A stretch of 64,000 bases of DNA from Nocardia sp. NBC_00565. GTDB lineage: Bacteria > Actinomycetota > Actinomycetes > Mycobacteriales > Mycobacteriaceae. Below are positions 18,125-27,445 of the stretch, one piece after another (the first letter of the stretch is position 1; each line of letters starts with the position of its first letter). The DNA lies in the NCBI RefSeq assembly GCF_036345915.1, contig NZ_CP107785.1:8494001-8558000 (forward strand), read 5' to 3'. The position numbers and the translations under genes were made by a program. The notes under the pieces are model-generated. The model had not been told where the DNA came from and made no database searches. It saw only the letters and a list, made by a program, of their open reading frames with translations.

Positions 18125-20257
18125 TCAACGCCCTCCGTTCCCGAGCCGCCACGCCGGATCGCCGGGCCGGGGTCCGGGGACCGTCGGGCGGGAATCCGGC
18201 TGGTGCGCAGGCGTATTCGTGGCCGCGGCGATATCGCGCGCAGGGTCGGCCTCCAAGATTTGCCCGGCCTCCAGATGAACGGTCCGATCACAGACCGCGG
18301 CCATATCGTGCACGTCATGTGAGATGACGATCAGCGTGAGCCCGGAATCCCGTAGGCGGGCAAGCAGTTCCACGACATCGGTCCGGCCCTCGGGGTCCAG
18401 TCCGGCCAGTGGCTCGTCGAGCACGACGACCGGCGCGCGGCTGGCCACGATGGCCGCGAGCACGACCCGCTTGGCCTGCCCGCCGCTGAGTTCTTCGATG
18501 GATCGGGCGGCGAGTGCCCGATCGAGACCGACCGCGTCCAGCGCGCGTCCGACCGCGCCCGAGCCGGTCGCCCGCCCGCCCCAGTCCGCGATCTCGTCAC
18601 CGACCGTCTGCTTGTGCAACTGCAACCGCGAGTGCTGGAAGGCCAGCTCGACCTGGCCGATCTGCTTGGCGATCGGCTTGTCGTGCAATTCGCAACGGCC
18701 GGAACTGGGGTCGATCAATCCGGCCATGATCCAGGCCAGCGTGGACTTACCGGATCCATTGCCGCCCACCACGAGTAGCGCCTCGCCGCGGCGCACGGTC
18801 AGATCGACGCCGTGCAAAGCCGGTGCCGCCCAGGGAGTTCCGCGGTTGTAGGTGTGCCGGACATCGCGTAACCGCAGTATGGTCTCGCCCATCGGTCGGC
18901 ACCGGATCTCGCGCACCGGCCGCGGCCAGGCGGGCAGCCGCTCGACGGTCCGGCCGGCGGCCAGGTGCACCACCCGGTCGGCCGCGGCCGCATCGGCCTC
19001 GTGATGGGTCACCAGTATGACCGCCATGGGATGGCGTTTCGGCAGTTCGGCGAGCAGTGCGACCAGATCGCGGCGGCCCTCTGGGTCGATCATCGAGGTG
19101 GCTTCGTCGGCGATGAGCAGGGCGGGGCGGCGGGCCAGCGCCGCGGCGACCGCAAGTCGCTGCTGCTGACCGCCGGAGAGGGTGGTGGTCTCCCGATCAC
19201 CCATGCCGTCCAGGCCGACCTCGCGCAACAGGCTCTCGATATCGACCGCCGCGGCGAGTTCGGTGGACAGGCCCCACACCACATCGTCGGCGACGAGTAC
19301 GCCGAGGGTCTGACTCTCCGGCCGTTGCAGCACCAGTGCGGTGCCGCCCAGGTGGCCGAGCCCCGCCGCGCCTGGCCGGTCGACACTGCCCGTGGTCGGC
19401 GGGCGGCCGGCGAGCAGCCGGGTCAGCGTGGATTTCCCGGATCCGTTGTGGCCGACGACGGCGACGAATTCACCGATCTCGACCGTGAGATCGATCCCGG
19501 TCAGCGCGTCGACCGACCTGCCGGGGTAGCGGAAGCCGACGCCGCGCAGCCGTACCGGCAGCGGCGCGATGGGCCGGTTGTCGGGCGGTGCGTCGAGCCG
19601 ATCCTGGCTCGGTAACCAGGCCAGTCGGTCGAGCACCGAACCGAGCACGAACCAGGAGAAGACCGCCGTCGCGATGATGCCGGCCACGACACCGCCGCCG
19701 ACCAGGGCCCACCACCAGCGGATCGCGGCGTCGGCGGCGTCGGCGGCGCCACGCCCGAGCGGTGCCAGTTGCGGTTGCCGGGCCGCGAGGTTCTCCAGAC
19801 CGTCCGCGGTGCTGCGGATGGTGCTGAACAGCAGCGTCCGGGACCGGGACAGCACCAGCAGCGATCCGATGGCGAAGGCCGCGAACCCGACACTGGCGAC
19901 CACCGATAACCCGAGCACCGCGGGCAATCCGCCGCGCCGCCGTTTCACGATGCCGATGATGCCCGCGATGGTCGCGGTGCTGACGATGCCGAAGGCGGGC
20001 ACGATGCCCGCGGCGACGAAGCTGACCAGTGCGGCCGCGCCGGTCGCGGTGACCAGGGCGCGCAGCCGGTAGCGGTGCGCGATCATGGCCAACGGCACCG
20101 CGGCGACCAGTTGCAGTGCGGCGGCGAACGGGATCACCGCCCCGACGGTCACCAATCCGACGGTGGCGCCGCCGAGCACCGCCCCGGCGGCCAGCTCGAT
20201 CGGGCGCAGTGGGCCGCGCACGATGGCTAACTCGTTGGTGCTGGGCAGATCACTCAC
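18125..20257 (-). CDS. ECF transporter fusion: membrane (S-like) domain plus two ATPase domains
   Basis: A 710-residue fusion. Residues 1-210 form about six hydrophobic helices resembling a substrate-binding S component. Then come two ABC ATPases: the first with Walker [10 protein letters not shown], signature LSGGQQQR and Walker B LLIADEAT; the second with [17 protein letters not shown] and [10 protein letters not shown]. Together with ecfT it makes a complete importer from two polypeptides. The transported nutrient (vitamin, cobalt, nickel or other) cannot be told from the sequence; no riboswitch is obvious in the 63-bp upstream gap. Confidence 0.88.
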   Translation of the reverse strand: MSDLPSTNELAIVRGPLRPIELAAGAVLGGATVGLVTVGAVIPFAAALQLVAAVPLAMIAHRYRLRALVTATGAAALVSFVAAGIVPAFGIVSTATIAGIIGIVKRRRGGLPAVLGLSVVASVGFAAFAIGSLLVLSRSRTLLFSTIRSTADGLENLAARQPQLAPLGRGAADAADAAIRWWWALVGGGVVAGIIATAVFSWFVLGSVLDRLAWLPSQDRLDAPPDNRPIAPLPVRLRGVGFRYPGRSVDALTGIDLTVEIGEFVAVVGHNGSGKSTLTRLLAGRPPTTGSVDRPGAAGLGHLGGTALVLQRPESQTLGVLVADDVVWGLSTELAAAVDIESLLREVGLDGMGDRETTTLSGGQQQRLAVAAALARRPALLIADEATSMIDPEGRRDLVALLAELPKRHPMAVILVTHHEADAAAADRVVHLAAGRTVERLPAWPRPVREIRCRPMGETILRLRDVRHTYNRGTPWAAPALHGVDLTVRRGEALLVVGGNGSGKSTLAWIMAGLIDPSSGRCELHDKPIAKQIGQVELAFQHSRLQLHKQTVGDEIADWGGRATGSGAVGRALDAVGLDRALAARSIEELSGGQAKRVVLAAIVASRAPVVVLDEPLAGLDPEGRTDVVELLARLRDSGLTLIVISHDVHDMAAVCDRTVHLEAGQILEADPARDIAAATNTPAHQPDSRPTVPGPRPGDPAWRLGNGGR

Positions 20258-20320
20258 GCAACAAGTCTGCCAGCTTCGGGTGGATAGTTTGTGTGCTCTT
20301 CCTGTGGAGAGTGTGTGCTA

Positions 20321-21787
20321 TCAGGCAACACGGGTCAGCTCGTAATCGTCGGCATCGAGCTTGCGGACGCGACGGCGATAGGCGAGCTGCATGCCTGGCC
20401 AGTTGTTCGTGATGCGACCGGAGGCGGTGCGGTACCAGCTGGAGCAGAAGTTCCACGGTGTGCGCGCGAGGCGTTCCTGGATCGCGGTGTTGAACCGTTC
20501 TTCGGTCTCGGGACGCACCTCGAGCACGTGGCCGGGGCGCGCGGCGAGCAGTTGCACAGCCTGGCGGATATAGCGGGCCTGCGATTCGATCATGTAGATG
20601 ATCGAGCCGACACCGAGGTTGGTGTTGGGGCCGTAGACCAGGAACAGATTCGGGAAGTCGGGCACGGTGATGCCGCAGTAGGCGTGCGCGCCGCCCTGCC
20701 AGGCATCGGAGAGCTTGCCGCCCGCGCGGCCGTAAATGTTCATTGGCCAGAGGAATTCGGTGCCTTTGAATCCGGTGCCGTAGATGATCACGTCCGCCTC
20801 GTGCACCGCGCCGTCGGCGGTGCGCACGCCGTTGGGGACGATTTCGGTGATAGCGGTGGTCTCCACCAGTACATTCGATTCGGTCAGCGCCGGGTAGTAG
20901 TCGTTGGAGAACAGTCCGCGCTTGCAACCGATCGGATAGTCGGGGGTGAGCTTGGCGCGCAGCTGCGGGTCCGGGACCTGCTCTTCCAGATGTTTCGTCG
21001 CGATCCGGCCGACGAGCCGTACGATCCACGGGAATTCGACCAGGCCGAGCGCGACGAATTCGGCGATGGCCCACCACCCGAAGCGTTCGACGAGCAGCGC
21101 GCCGGGCAGCCGGGCGAAGAGTTTGTGCTGGATCGGGGTGTAGTCGGTGTCGAATTTGGGCAGCACCCAGGCCGGTGTGCGCTGGAACAGCGTGAGGTGC
21201 TCGACCCGCGGTTGGATCTGCGGGATGTACTGGATGGCGCTGGCGCCGGTGCCGATGCAGGCGACGCGTTTGCCGGTCAGCTCGACGCCGTGGTCCCATT
21301 CGGCGGAGTGGAAGGCCTGGCCGGTGAAGGTATCGATGCCGGGAATGCTCGGCAGGGCGGGCCGGGACAGCTGGCCGACCGCGGGGATCAGCACGTCGGC
21401 GGTGCGGGCCGTGCCATCGGTTGTCCGCACGGTCCAGCGGCCGGAGCCGTCGTCGAATTCGGCGTCGGTCACCTCGGCGCCGAAACGGATCGCGTCCAAC
21501 AGCCGGTGTCGCTCGGCGACGCCACGCAGGTAATCGTGGATCGCGGCCTGACCCGAGTAGCGCTGCGGCCAGTCCGGCTTGGGCTCGTAGGAGAACGAGT
21601 ACAGCGGCGAGGGCACATCGCAGGCCGCGCCCGGATAGGTGTTCTCCCGCCAGACGCCGCCGATGTCGGCCCCGCGCTCCAGGATGGCGATATCGTCGAA
21701 ACCATTGCGCCGCAGCTCTATTGCCATCCCGATGCCGCCGAATCCAGCACCGATGATGATGACCGACGGCCGCTCGCCAGCTGTCAT
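20321..21787 (-). CDS. Baeyer-Villiger-type flavin monooxygenase
   Basis: A 488-residue FAD/NADPH monooxygenase. FAD motif IIIGAGFGGIGMAIEL at the N-terminus, the Baeyer-Villiger fingerprint FTGQAFHSAEW (FxGxxxHxxxW), NADPH motif IGTGASAIQYIP, and IIYGTGFKGTEF. It would insert oxygen next to a carbonyl or oxidise heteroatoms. It is divergent from an AraC regulator with 86 bp between starts. This recalls the mycobacterial virS-mymA arrangement, although the sequence is not obviously MymA itself. Confidence 0.9.
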   Translation of the reverse strand: MTAGERPSVIIIGAGFGGIGMAIELRRNGFDDIAILERGADIGGVWRENTYPGAACDVPSPLYSFSYEPKPDWPQRYSGQAAIHDYLRGVAERHRLLDAIRFGAEVTDAEFDDGSGRWTVRTTDGTARTADVLIPAVGQLSRPALPSIPGIDTFTGQAFHSAEWDHGVELTGKRVACIGTGASAIQYIPQIQPRVEHLTLFQRTPAWVLPKFDTDYTPIQHKLFARLPGALLVERFGWWAIAEFVALGLVEFPWIVRLVGRIATKHLEEQVPDPQLRAKLTPDYPIGCKRGLFSNDYYPALTESNVLVETTAITEIVPNGVRTADGAVHEADVIIYGTGFKGTEFLWPMNIYGRAGGKLSDAWQGGAHAYCGITVPDFPNLFLVYGPNTNLGVGSIIYMIESQARYIRQAVQLLAARPGHVLEVRPETEERFNTAIQERLARTPWNFCSSWYRTASGRITNNWPGMQLAYRRRVRKLDADDYELTRVA

Positions 21788-21873
21788 GTGACACTCCTCA
21801 CAACAGGGTGGATGAGTTCCACTCTAGGACCGTCCGATCCTGACATCGAGATTTTCGGCCATAATGGTCCGCT

Positions 21874-22932
21874 GTGGAGCGGGTGCAGGATCCGGGAATC
21901 CGCGACTGGAACTTTCCGCGCGGCATCGCCAGCGTGGCGCTGATGGTCGGCTACGCCGATGAGCACGCGGTGCCCGCCGCGCCCATGCTCGCCGGAACCG
22001 GGCTCACCGAGGCGCAGCTGCACGACCCGGACGTCCAGATCGACGCGCGGATCGAACTCGCCGTGATCCGCAATCTGGTCCGCGAACTGGCCGACAAACC
22101 TGCGCTCGGCGTCGAGATCGGCCGCCGCTACCGGATCACCACCTTCGGGATCTTCGGCTTCGCCTGCGTGAGCAGTCCCACGCTCGGCGAGGCGATCTCG
22201 TTCGCGCTGCGCTTTCTGGAACTGAGCTTCACCTTCTGCCTGCCCGTCGCGGAGTGGGGCGACGGTGAATTCATCGCGTGGGTGCACGACGAATCGATTC
22301 CCGCCGATGTCCGCCAGTTCCTGGTCGAACGCGATGTCACCGCCATGCATCAGGTCATGTGCGATCTGATCGGCAGGCAGTTGCCGCTCACCAGGGCCGA
22401 ATTCCGTTTTCCCGAACCGACATACGCCGATCGGATCATGGCGGTCACTCAGGTTCGGCCGCGCTTCGGCCGGCCGCACAACCTGTTCGCCATCGATCCG
22501 GTGCTGCTGGAACAGCCACTGCCGCAGGCGAATGAGCACACCTGGGCCATGTGCCTGGCGCAATGCCGGGATCTGGTGGACCGCCGCCGCGCGCGTACCG
22601 GCATCGCGGCCGAGGTGCGTGAACTGCTGGTCCCCGGCGGCGCCGACGGTTTCGCCGCACCGCTCGGAATCGACGCCGTGGCACGCGATCTCAATATGAG
22701 CACCCGCACCCTGCGCCGCCACCTCGACGCCGCGGGCACCAGCTATCGCGCGCTGCTGGACGAGGTCCGCCGTGCGCTCGCCGAGGAGATGCTCACCGCC
22801 ACACCGCTTTCGGTGAGCGATGTGGCGATCCGGCTCGGTTATGCCGAATCTTCCACCTTCATCTACGCGTTCAAGCGCTGGACCGGCGCGACACCGGCGG
22901 CATACCGCAGGGCCCGCGCCGTGCGGCGCTAG
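21874..22932 (+). CDS. AraC-family transcriptional regulator
   Basis: A 352-residue regulator: N-terminal ligand-binding domain of the arabinose-binding-like AraC type used by VirS/OruR proteins, then a C-terminal double helix-turn-helix (MSTRTLRRHLDAAGTSYRAL and VSDVAIRLGYAESSTFIYAF, RWTGATPAAYRR). Starts at GTG 21874. Divergent from the monooxygenase gene, so it most likely controls that gene and itself from the shared 86-bp region. Its stop overlaps the stop of the convergent phosphoesterase gene by 4 bp through the sequence CTAG. Confidence 0.9.
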   Translation: MERVQDPGIRDWNFPRGIASVALMVGYADEHAVPAAPMLAGTGLTEAQLHDPDVQIDARIELAVIRNLVRELADKPALGVEIGRRYRITTFGIFGFACVSSPTLGEAISFALRFLELSFTFCLPVAEWGDGEFIAWVHDESIPADVRQFLVERDVTAMHQVMCDLIGRQLPLTRAEFRFPEPTYADRIMAVTQVRPRFGRPHNLFAIDPVLLEQPLPQANEHTWAMCLAQCRDLVDRRRARTGIAAEVRELLVPGGADGFAAPLGIDAVARDLNMSTRTLRRHLDAAGTSYRALLDEVRRALAEEMLTATPLSVSDVAIRLGYAESSTFIYAFKRWTGATPAAYRRARAVRR

Positions 22933-23708
22933 GCGGGCTGCACGCTGATCCAGCCGCCCATTGCCACGCTGCGGAAATGCGTTGTCATGCGGTGGTTTTC
23001 GTCGATCACATGGAGGGCTAGGGCGGGATCGGGCGCGTAGTCCATGACGCGGTCGGGCAGTTCTAGCTCCCACTCGCCGCCGAGGACCGATGCGGTGCTC
23101 GGCGCGATGAGCAGCGGACGGCCCGCGAAGGTGGTCGCGGCCGAGGAGTGCGCGTGCCCGGTGATCACACCGACGATGCGTTCGTCGGAGGCGACGACCT
23201 CGGCCAGTTTCTCCGGCTCGGTCAGCGAGATCTCATCGATGACCGGGCTGAACAGGTGCGCGGGCGGATGGTGCAGCGCAAGGAGAATGGGTGCGTCGGC
23301 GGGTGCGGCGGCGAGTACACCGCGCAGCCAGTCGTAGGTCTCCTCGGTCAGTCGGCCGCTGGCTTCGCCCGGAATACTCGAATCCAGCAGGGCAACGGTC
23401 AGATTGCCGACGCGGTGTGCGTGGTTGATCGGCGCCGACGAAGCGGGCTCGCCGAGTAGGGCGGTGCGGAAGGCGGCGCGGTCGTCGTGGTTGCCCGGAA
23501 TCGGATAGACCGGGATATCGGCAGCGAGCACCACGCGCGCCTCGGCGTACTGCTCGGGCTTGCCGGAATCGGTGACATCACCGGTCACCAGGATGACGTC
23601 GGGCCTGCGCCGCAGATCGGCGAGATACGCGAGTACCCGCTCGGCGCGTTCGGCGTTGCGAGCGCCGAGGTCGAAGTGGGTATCGCTGATCTGAGCCACC
23701 AAGATCAT
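22929..23708 (-). CDS. Class III cyclic-nucleotide phosphodiesterase / metallophosphoesterase (CpdA/Rv0805-like)
   Basis: A 259-residue calcineurin-like phosphoesterase with the full metal-binding set: SDTHF, TGDVTDSG, PGNHDDR, LHHPP and GHAHSS. The length and motif spacing match the CpdA/Rv0805 group, which hydrolyses cAMP and related phosphodiesters. It also fits the presence of an adenylate cyclase at 26310-27317, although the two are not in one operon. No signal peptide; cytosolic. Confidence 0.88.
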   Translation of the reverse strand: MILVAQISDTHFDLGARNAERAERVLAYLADLRRRPDVILVTGDVTDSGKPEQYAEARVVLAADIPVYPIPGNHDDRAAFRTALLGEPASSAPINHAHRVGNLTVALLDSSIPGEASGRLTEETYDWLRGVLAAAPADAPILLALHHPPAHLFSPVIDEISLTEPEKLAEVVASDERIVGVITGHAHSSAATTFAGRPLLIAPSTASVLGGEWELELPDRVMDYAPDPALALHVIDENHRMTTHFRSVAMGGWISVQPA

Positions 23709-23889
23709 CAGCGTTCGCTTTCTCTGGGGGATCGCTCCGTTGCGGCAGAGTGTGCCGATGTCGCGCGGGGCACGTCTTCAGGCTAGATGACCTGCGCGTT
23801 CCGTGTCGTCATGAGGCCGACCACCGGTATCGGGCCGTGGGGTCGGTAGTGGCGGCGGGCACAGCGGTACCCGTGGGTTTCGGATCCGA

Positions 23890-24318
23890 TCAGTCCGTGA
23901 CCGATTCCGACAGCGTCCGCAGCGACCGCAGGAATACTTTGCGATCGGCCGCGGGCAGCTGCGACAGCAGCCGGTCCTCCTGCTCCTGGATCTCGCGTTG
24001 CGCCTGGTCGCGGGTGGTCCGGCCGGTCGGGGTGAGCGAGACCAGGCGCGCGCGGCGGTCGGCCGGATCCGGATCGCGCCGGATGAGCCCGCGCTGCTGG
24101 AGTTCGTCGAGTACACCGATGATGCGGGTCTTGTCCGCGCGGATCTTTTTGGCCAGTGCGGCCTGGGTGTAGACGGGTTCGTCGCCCAAGCCGAGCAGGA
24201 CCACATAACCCCACATCGTCAGTCCGTGCCGCTCGAGTACGGGCAGCTCCGCCGCGACGAGGGCGCGGCCGAGCGGCGCGAGCATCGCGGCGAGATCGGG
24301 GCGCTTCACTTCCGGCAT
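23890..24318 (-). CDS. MarR-family transcriptional regulator
   Basis: A 142-residue MarR winged-helix protein (YTQAALAKKIRADKTRIIGVLDELQQRGLIRRDPDPADRR region with the typical DxRxR wing). Starts at ATG 24318; the longer frame beyond it runs through AT-rich promoter sequence. It is divergent from the TIGR03086 gene, and the 86 bp between them carry repeats that could be its operators. Ligand unknown. The 181 bp downstream (23709-23889) contain nothing I recognise. Confidence 0.88.
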   Translation of the reverse strand: MPEVKRPDLAAMLAPLGRALVAAELPVLERHGLTMWGYVVLLGLGDEPVYTQAALAKKIRADKTRIIGVLDELQQRGLIRRDPDPADRRARLVSLTPTGRTTRDQAQREIQEQEDRLLSQLPAADRKVFLRSLRTLSESVTD

Positions 24319-24404
24319 GAGTAGAAAATACTTCTTGGCATATGATAAGCATGAGCATACGATAGGCAGGTGATTATCATTATGGATGTATCGAGAGGAC
24401 TGAC
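24319..24404. promoter_or_regulatory. Divergent promoter region with likely MarR operator repeats
   Basis: This AT-rich stretch contains the direct repeat GCATATGATA / GCATACGATA and, close to the plus-strand gene, the near-perfect palindrome TGATTATCA. It separates a marR gene from its divergent neighbour, so autoregulation and control of the neighbour are expected. Boundaries are by eye. Confidence 0.55.
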
Positions 24405-25049
24405 ATGACCACCGATTCCGATACCGGTGCCGCCCTGCGCACCCTTGATGAGCTGGGGGCAAAGGTCGATCTCAGCGCGCTCAACGCGCAAACCGTGCGC
24501 ACCAGCATCGATGTGGTTTCCCAGGTCACGGCAGCCGATCTGGCCAAGCCCACGCCCTGTGCGGGCTGGACGCTGCACGGGCTGCTTGCGCACATGATCA
24601 CCCAGCACTACGGTTTCGCGGCCGCCTCGCGCGGCGAGGGCGACCTGTCGCTATGGCGGCTGCGTCCCCTCGGTCCGGACCCGGTCGCGGAGTACCGGGC
24701 CGCCGCCGAACATGTGCTCGCGTCCTTCGCTGAGGACGGCGTACTCGAGCGGACCTTCCCGCTGCCGGAGTTCACCAGGGACTTCGAATTCTCCGGGGCC
24801 GAGGCGGTGAGCTTTCACTTCATCGACTACGTCGTGCACTCGTGGGATGTCGCCCGAACACTCGGGCGGACAGTGCGTTTCGACGATGACCTGCTCGCGG
24901 CGGCACTACCGGTCGCCCAGGTGGTGCCGGGCGGTAAGGCGCGGTTGGCGCCGGGTGCGGCGTTCGCTCCGGAGGTCGCGTGGTCGGGTGACTCCACGCT
25001 GGACGAGATCGTGGCGATTCTCGGGCGCTCGCCCAGCTGGCCCGAGTAG
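24405..25049 (+). CDS. TIGR03086-family (DinB/maleylpyruvate-isomerase-like) protein
   Basis: A 214-residue protein with the mycothiol-dependent maleylpyruvate-isomerase-like N-terminal domain: PTPCAGWTLHGLLAHMITQH (metal-binding His), FIDYVVHSWDVARTLG and a C-terminal region typical of TIGR03086. Such DinB-fold proteins bind a divalent metal and may be thiol-dependent transferases in actinobacteria; the specific reaction is unknown. Divergent from marR, which probably represses it. Confidence 0.82.
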   Translation: MTTDSDTGAALRTLDELGAKVDLSALNAQTVRTSIDVVSQVTAADLAKPTPCAGWTLHGLLAHMITQHYGFAAASRGEGDLSLWRLRPLGPDPVAEYRAAAEHVLASFAEDGVLERTFPLPEFTRDFEFSGAEAVSFHFIDYVVHSWDVARTLGRTVRFDDDLLAAALPVAQVVPGGKARLAPGAAFAPEVAWSGDSTLDEIVAILGRSPSWPE

Positions 25050-25271
25050 TCCGCGAGGCGAGCGCATGCCGGGTGCGGTGTCGGCGACGGCAATTCTGCC
25101 ACCGTGATGCGTTTGCCCGCTCAGGCCCGTGAGTCGGTGGATGTAGTCGGGCCGCACCTGGTGACCTGCGGCGGCGTCGTAATCGCGCCCGGCGACCTGT
25201 GCGACATCCAAGATGTCGATCCGTAGCGCATTCGGGACGGTGCCGCAGTTCTGTATCGGTGGACGTCGGGC

Positions 25272-26066
25272 CTATTCGCTTGCGGGCAGCGGTGATCGGC
25301 TGCCGCGCAGCAATTCGTCGGCCCGCCGGAGTGTCGCTTCGGCGGCTGCCGGATCGGCGTGCACCGGTCGCCAGAAGTCGGCATCCGGTGTCGCCCGCAG
25401 GGCGAGTTCCGGGGGAGTGCGCCAGGGTGCGACCAGGCCGAGCTGCCAGGAGTGCAGATGGGTCCGGTCGTACCGGGCGGATTTGTCGAACAGCGGGTCG
25501 CCGACGATCGGATGCCCGATCCAGGCCAGGTGCACCCGGATCTGGTGGCGTCGGCCGGTGATCGGGCGGACCGCGAGCACGGTCCGCTCATCGGTGCGCA
25601 GGACCGTGCTGAACTCGGTGACCGACGGATAGTTCTTGGCGGCCAACAGATCCGCGTCATCGACGAACCAGCGTCCCGCCTGCGCACGAATGCTCTCGCG
25701 AGGCGCGGCGATCCGCACCCGGTTCTTACGGCCGACGCTGAGCGGCAGCTCGATGACGCCCCGATCGGGCAGCCCGGTCGACTCGACAATCGCCAGATAC
25801 GCCTTCTCCGCCGTCTGCTTGTTGAACTGCCTGGTCAGCTGCCCGTGCGCACCCAACTCCTTGGCCAGCAGGACCAGCCCGGAGGTCACCTTGTCGATCC
25901 GGTGCACCGGATAGAGCGTTTCCCCCGCCGCGGCCGCCGCCTCGACGATATCGCTGTCGTGCCGCTCCCCGGTCACCGAAATCCCGGCCGGCTTGTTCAA
26001 CGCCAACACCGCCGCGTCCTCCTCGACGACGCAGCTCTTGCGCAACTCGGCCCACTGGAATTCCAC
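25272..26066 (-). CDS. RluA-family pseudouridine synthase
   Basis: A 264-residue pseudouridine synthase of the RluA type: VLALNKPAGISVTGER, the catalytic motif YPVHRIDKVTSGLVLLAK (Asp nucleophile in HRIDKVTSG), and TGRRHQIRVHLAWIGHPIVGDPLF. There is no N-terminal S4 domain. Substrate RNA (rRNA or tRNA) cannot be assigned from sequence. The 222 bp to the previous gene (25050-25271) contain only a 39-codon ORF with no recognisable features. Confidence 0.88.
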   Translation of the reverse strand: MEFQWAELRKSCVVEEDAAVLALNKPAGISVTGERHDSDIVEAAAAAGETLYPVHRIDKVTSGLVLLAKELGAHGQLTRQFNKQTAEKAYLAIVESTGLPDRGVIELPLSVGRKNRVRIAAPRESIRAQAGRWFVDDADLLAAKNYPSVTEFSTVLRTDERTVLAVRPITGRRHQIRVHLAWIGHPIVGDPLFDKSARYDRTHLHSWQLGLVAPWRTPPELALRATPDADFWRPVHADPAAAEATLRRADELLRGSRSPLPASE

Positions 26067-26221
26067 CGGTCGAGCTTAGGTCGTCGCGCGGCGCACCCAC
26101 CCGAGCGACCAGGATCGGGTCCTTGCGAGCGGCGTTCGCGGCCCATCTCGTGTCCGCGCCGAAAGAGCATCGCCGTTGAACACAGCCGAGTGCATGCGCG
26201 AGTCTCGACGGCACAGCCGCT

Positions 26222-26256
26222 AGCGATGGCTTGTAGATCGCTCGAAAGGGTCAGCG
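26222..26256 (-). repeat. Diverged copy of the interspersed repeat at 13494-13556
   Basis: On the minus strand the sequence GCTGACCCTTTCGAGCGA matches exactly the start of the second unit at 13525, followed by TCTACAAGCCATCGCTA, which differs at four positions while keeping the AGCGA...TCGCT inverted arms. It lies in the gap between the pseudouridine synthase and adenylate cyclase genes. Confidence 0.7.
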
Positions 26257-26309
26257 AGAAATCGGGACCGGGAACACGCCGTGGCGCAGGTGCGCCAAAT
26301 CCAACACAG

Positions 26310-27317
26310 CTACCGGTACTTGCCGTTGCGGCGGAGCACGTGCGGACGCAGGCGGTTGAAGCCGCGGACGCGGACGCTGCGGAGGTTGCGGATGTCGAAT
26401 TCCGGGTTGCCGTCCAGCGCCAAGGCGGCATGGTCGTCGATCATGACGCTGCCGGGGCGGGCGACGCCGGTGAGGCGGGAGGCGATATTGACCACCGAGC
26501 CGTATAGGTCACCGAAGCGCTGTAGCACCGGACCGTAGGCCACCGCGACGCGCAGTTCGGGAGTGCCGCCGACCATCATCGTGCTCTCTTGGATGGCCAG
26601 TGCGATCCGCGCCGCGTCGGCCGGATCCTCGGCCGCGAACATGACTTCGTCGCCGACGTTCTTGATGACCCAGCCGCCGTTCTCGGTGATTGCGGCGGTG
26701 GTGGTGGATTCGAACGCTTCGAGCAGCATCGATAATTCGTCCGGATGCAAGTGCCTGGTGAGCCGGGTGTAGCCGACCATATCGGCGAAGCCGACCGCCA
26801 ACTCCCGGACCGCTTCACCCGCGGTGGTGCCCGGGTCGAGGGAACGGGCCAGTGCCGCGGCGAGATGGCGCCGCCAGGCGTAGTTGTTGAGCTGTTCGAG
26901 GGTGGAGATGGCCGCCTCGGTGGCAGTGCGGGCGGTCTCGGCCGGGTCGGCGCCGGGCACTGCCCCGGCGATGCGACCGCGGATCTCGTCGAGTACCAGG
27001 TCGACCTGCCATTCCGCGAGTCGCGCCATGCCCTGGCCGAGGGTGCGCGCGGTCGCGGCCTGCTGTCGGGAATCGGCGGAGGAGAGCACGTTGAGCGCGC
27101 GGAAATTGCGGACCGCGGCGATATCGGCGTCGGTGTAGTCGACGGCGGTGTCATCGACACCGGCCGGGAAGCCGAGCGCCATCCACAGCCGTTTGGTGAG
27201 GTCGGTGGTCGTTCCGGATTGTTCGGCGACCTGGGTCCGGTTGTAGCGGCGCGGTCCGTCGAGCAGATACGACTCCACGACCGACTCGACCAGCTCGGAT
27301 ATCTCGGTGGGAACCAT
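26310..27317 (-). CDS. Class III adenylate cyclase (Rv1264/Rv2212-like)
   Basis: A 335-residue soluble cyclase: an N-terminal helical regulatory domain of about 160 residues with a helix-turn-helix-like start (YNRTQVAEQSGTTTDLTKRL), then a class III catalytic domain with the metal Asp in VGFADMVGYT, Lys and second Asp in VIKNVGDEVMF, and transition-state Asn/Arg in NIASRLTG. The layout fits the mycobacterial Rv1264/Rv2212 group, in which the N-terminal domain autoinhibits. It should make cAMP. The adenine-recognition position before VVNIA is Ser (YGS), so base specificity deserves a check. Confidence 0.88.
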   Translation of the reverse strand: MVPTEISELVESVVESYLLDGPRRYNRTQVAEQSGTTTDLTKRLWMALGFPAGVDDTAVDYTDADIAAVRNFRALNVLSSADSRQQAATARTLGQGMARLAEWQVDLVLDEIRGRIAGAVPGADPAETARTATEAAISTLEQLNNYAWRRHLAAALARSLDPGTTAGEAVRELAVGFADMVGYTRLTRHLHPDELSMLLEAFESTTTAAITENGGWVIKNVGDEVMFAAEDPADAARIALAIQESTMMVGGTPELRVAVAYGPVLQRFGDLYGSVVNIASRLTGVARPGSVMIDDHAALALDGNPEFDIRNLRSVRVRGFNRLRPHVLRRNGKYR

Positions 27318-27445
27318 GATCGGTACCTTACGGGCCGGGCGGGTGCCGATGGCCGCAACCGAGCAGTCGACAGTGACCGCACGGTCGCCCCGGTCGAGGA
27401 CTGTGAACGGTCACAATCGGCGGGTGCGACAGCAGCGCGGCGGGG

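Noticed and set aside
20250..21943. Large open frames overlapping the BVMO on both strands
   Set aside because: High-GC shadows: they lack motifs and their starts have no ribosome sites, while the BVMO frame has FAD and BVMO fingerprints.
25107..25226. 39-codon plus-strand ORF after the TIGR03086 gene
   Set aside because: No ribosome site or recognisable motif; it could be a relic, but nothing supports a gene.
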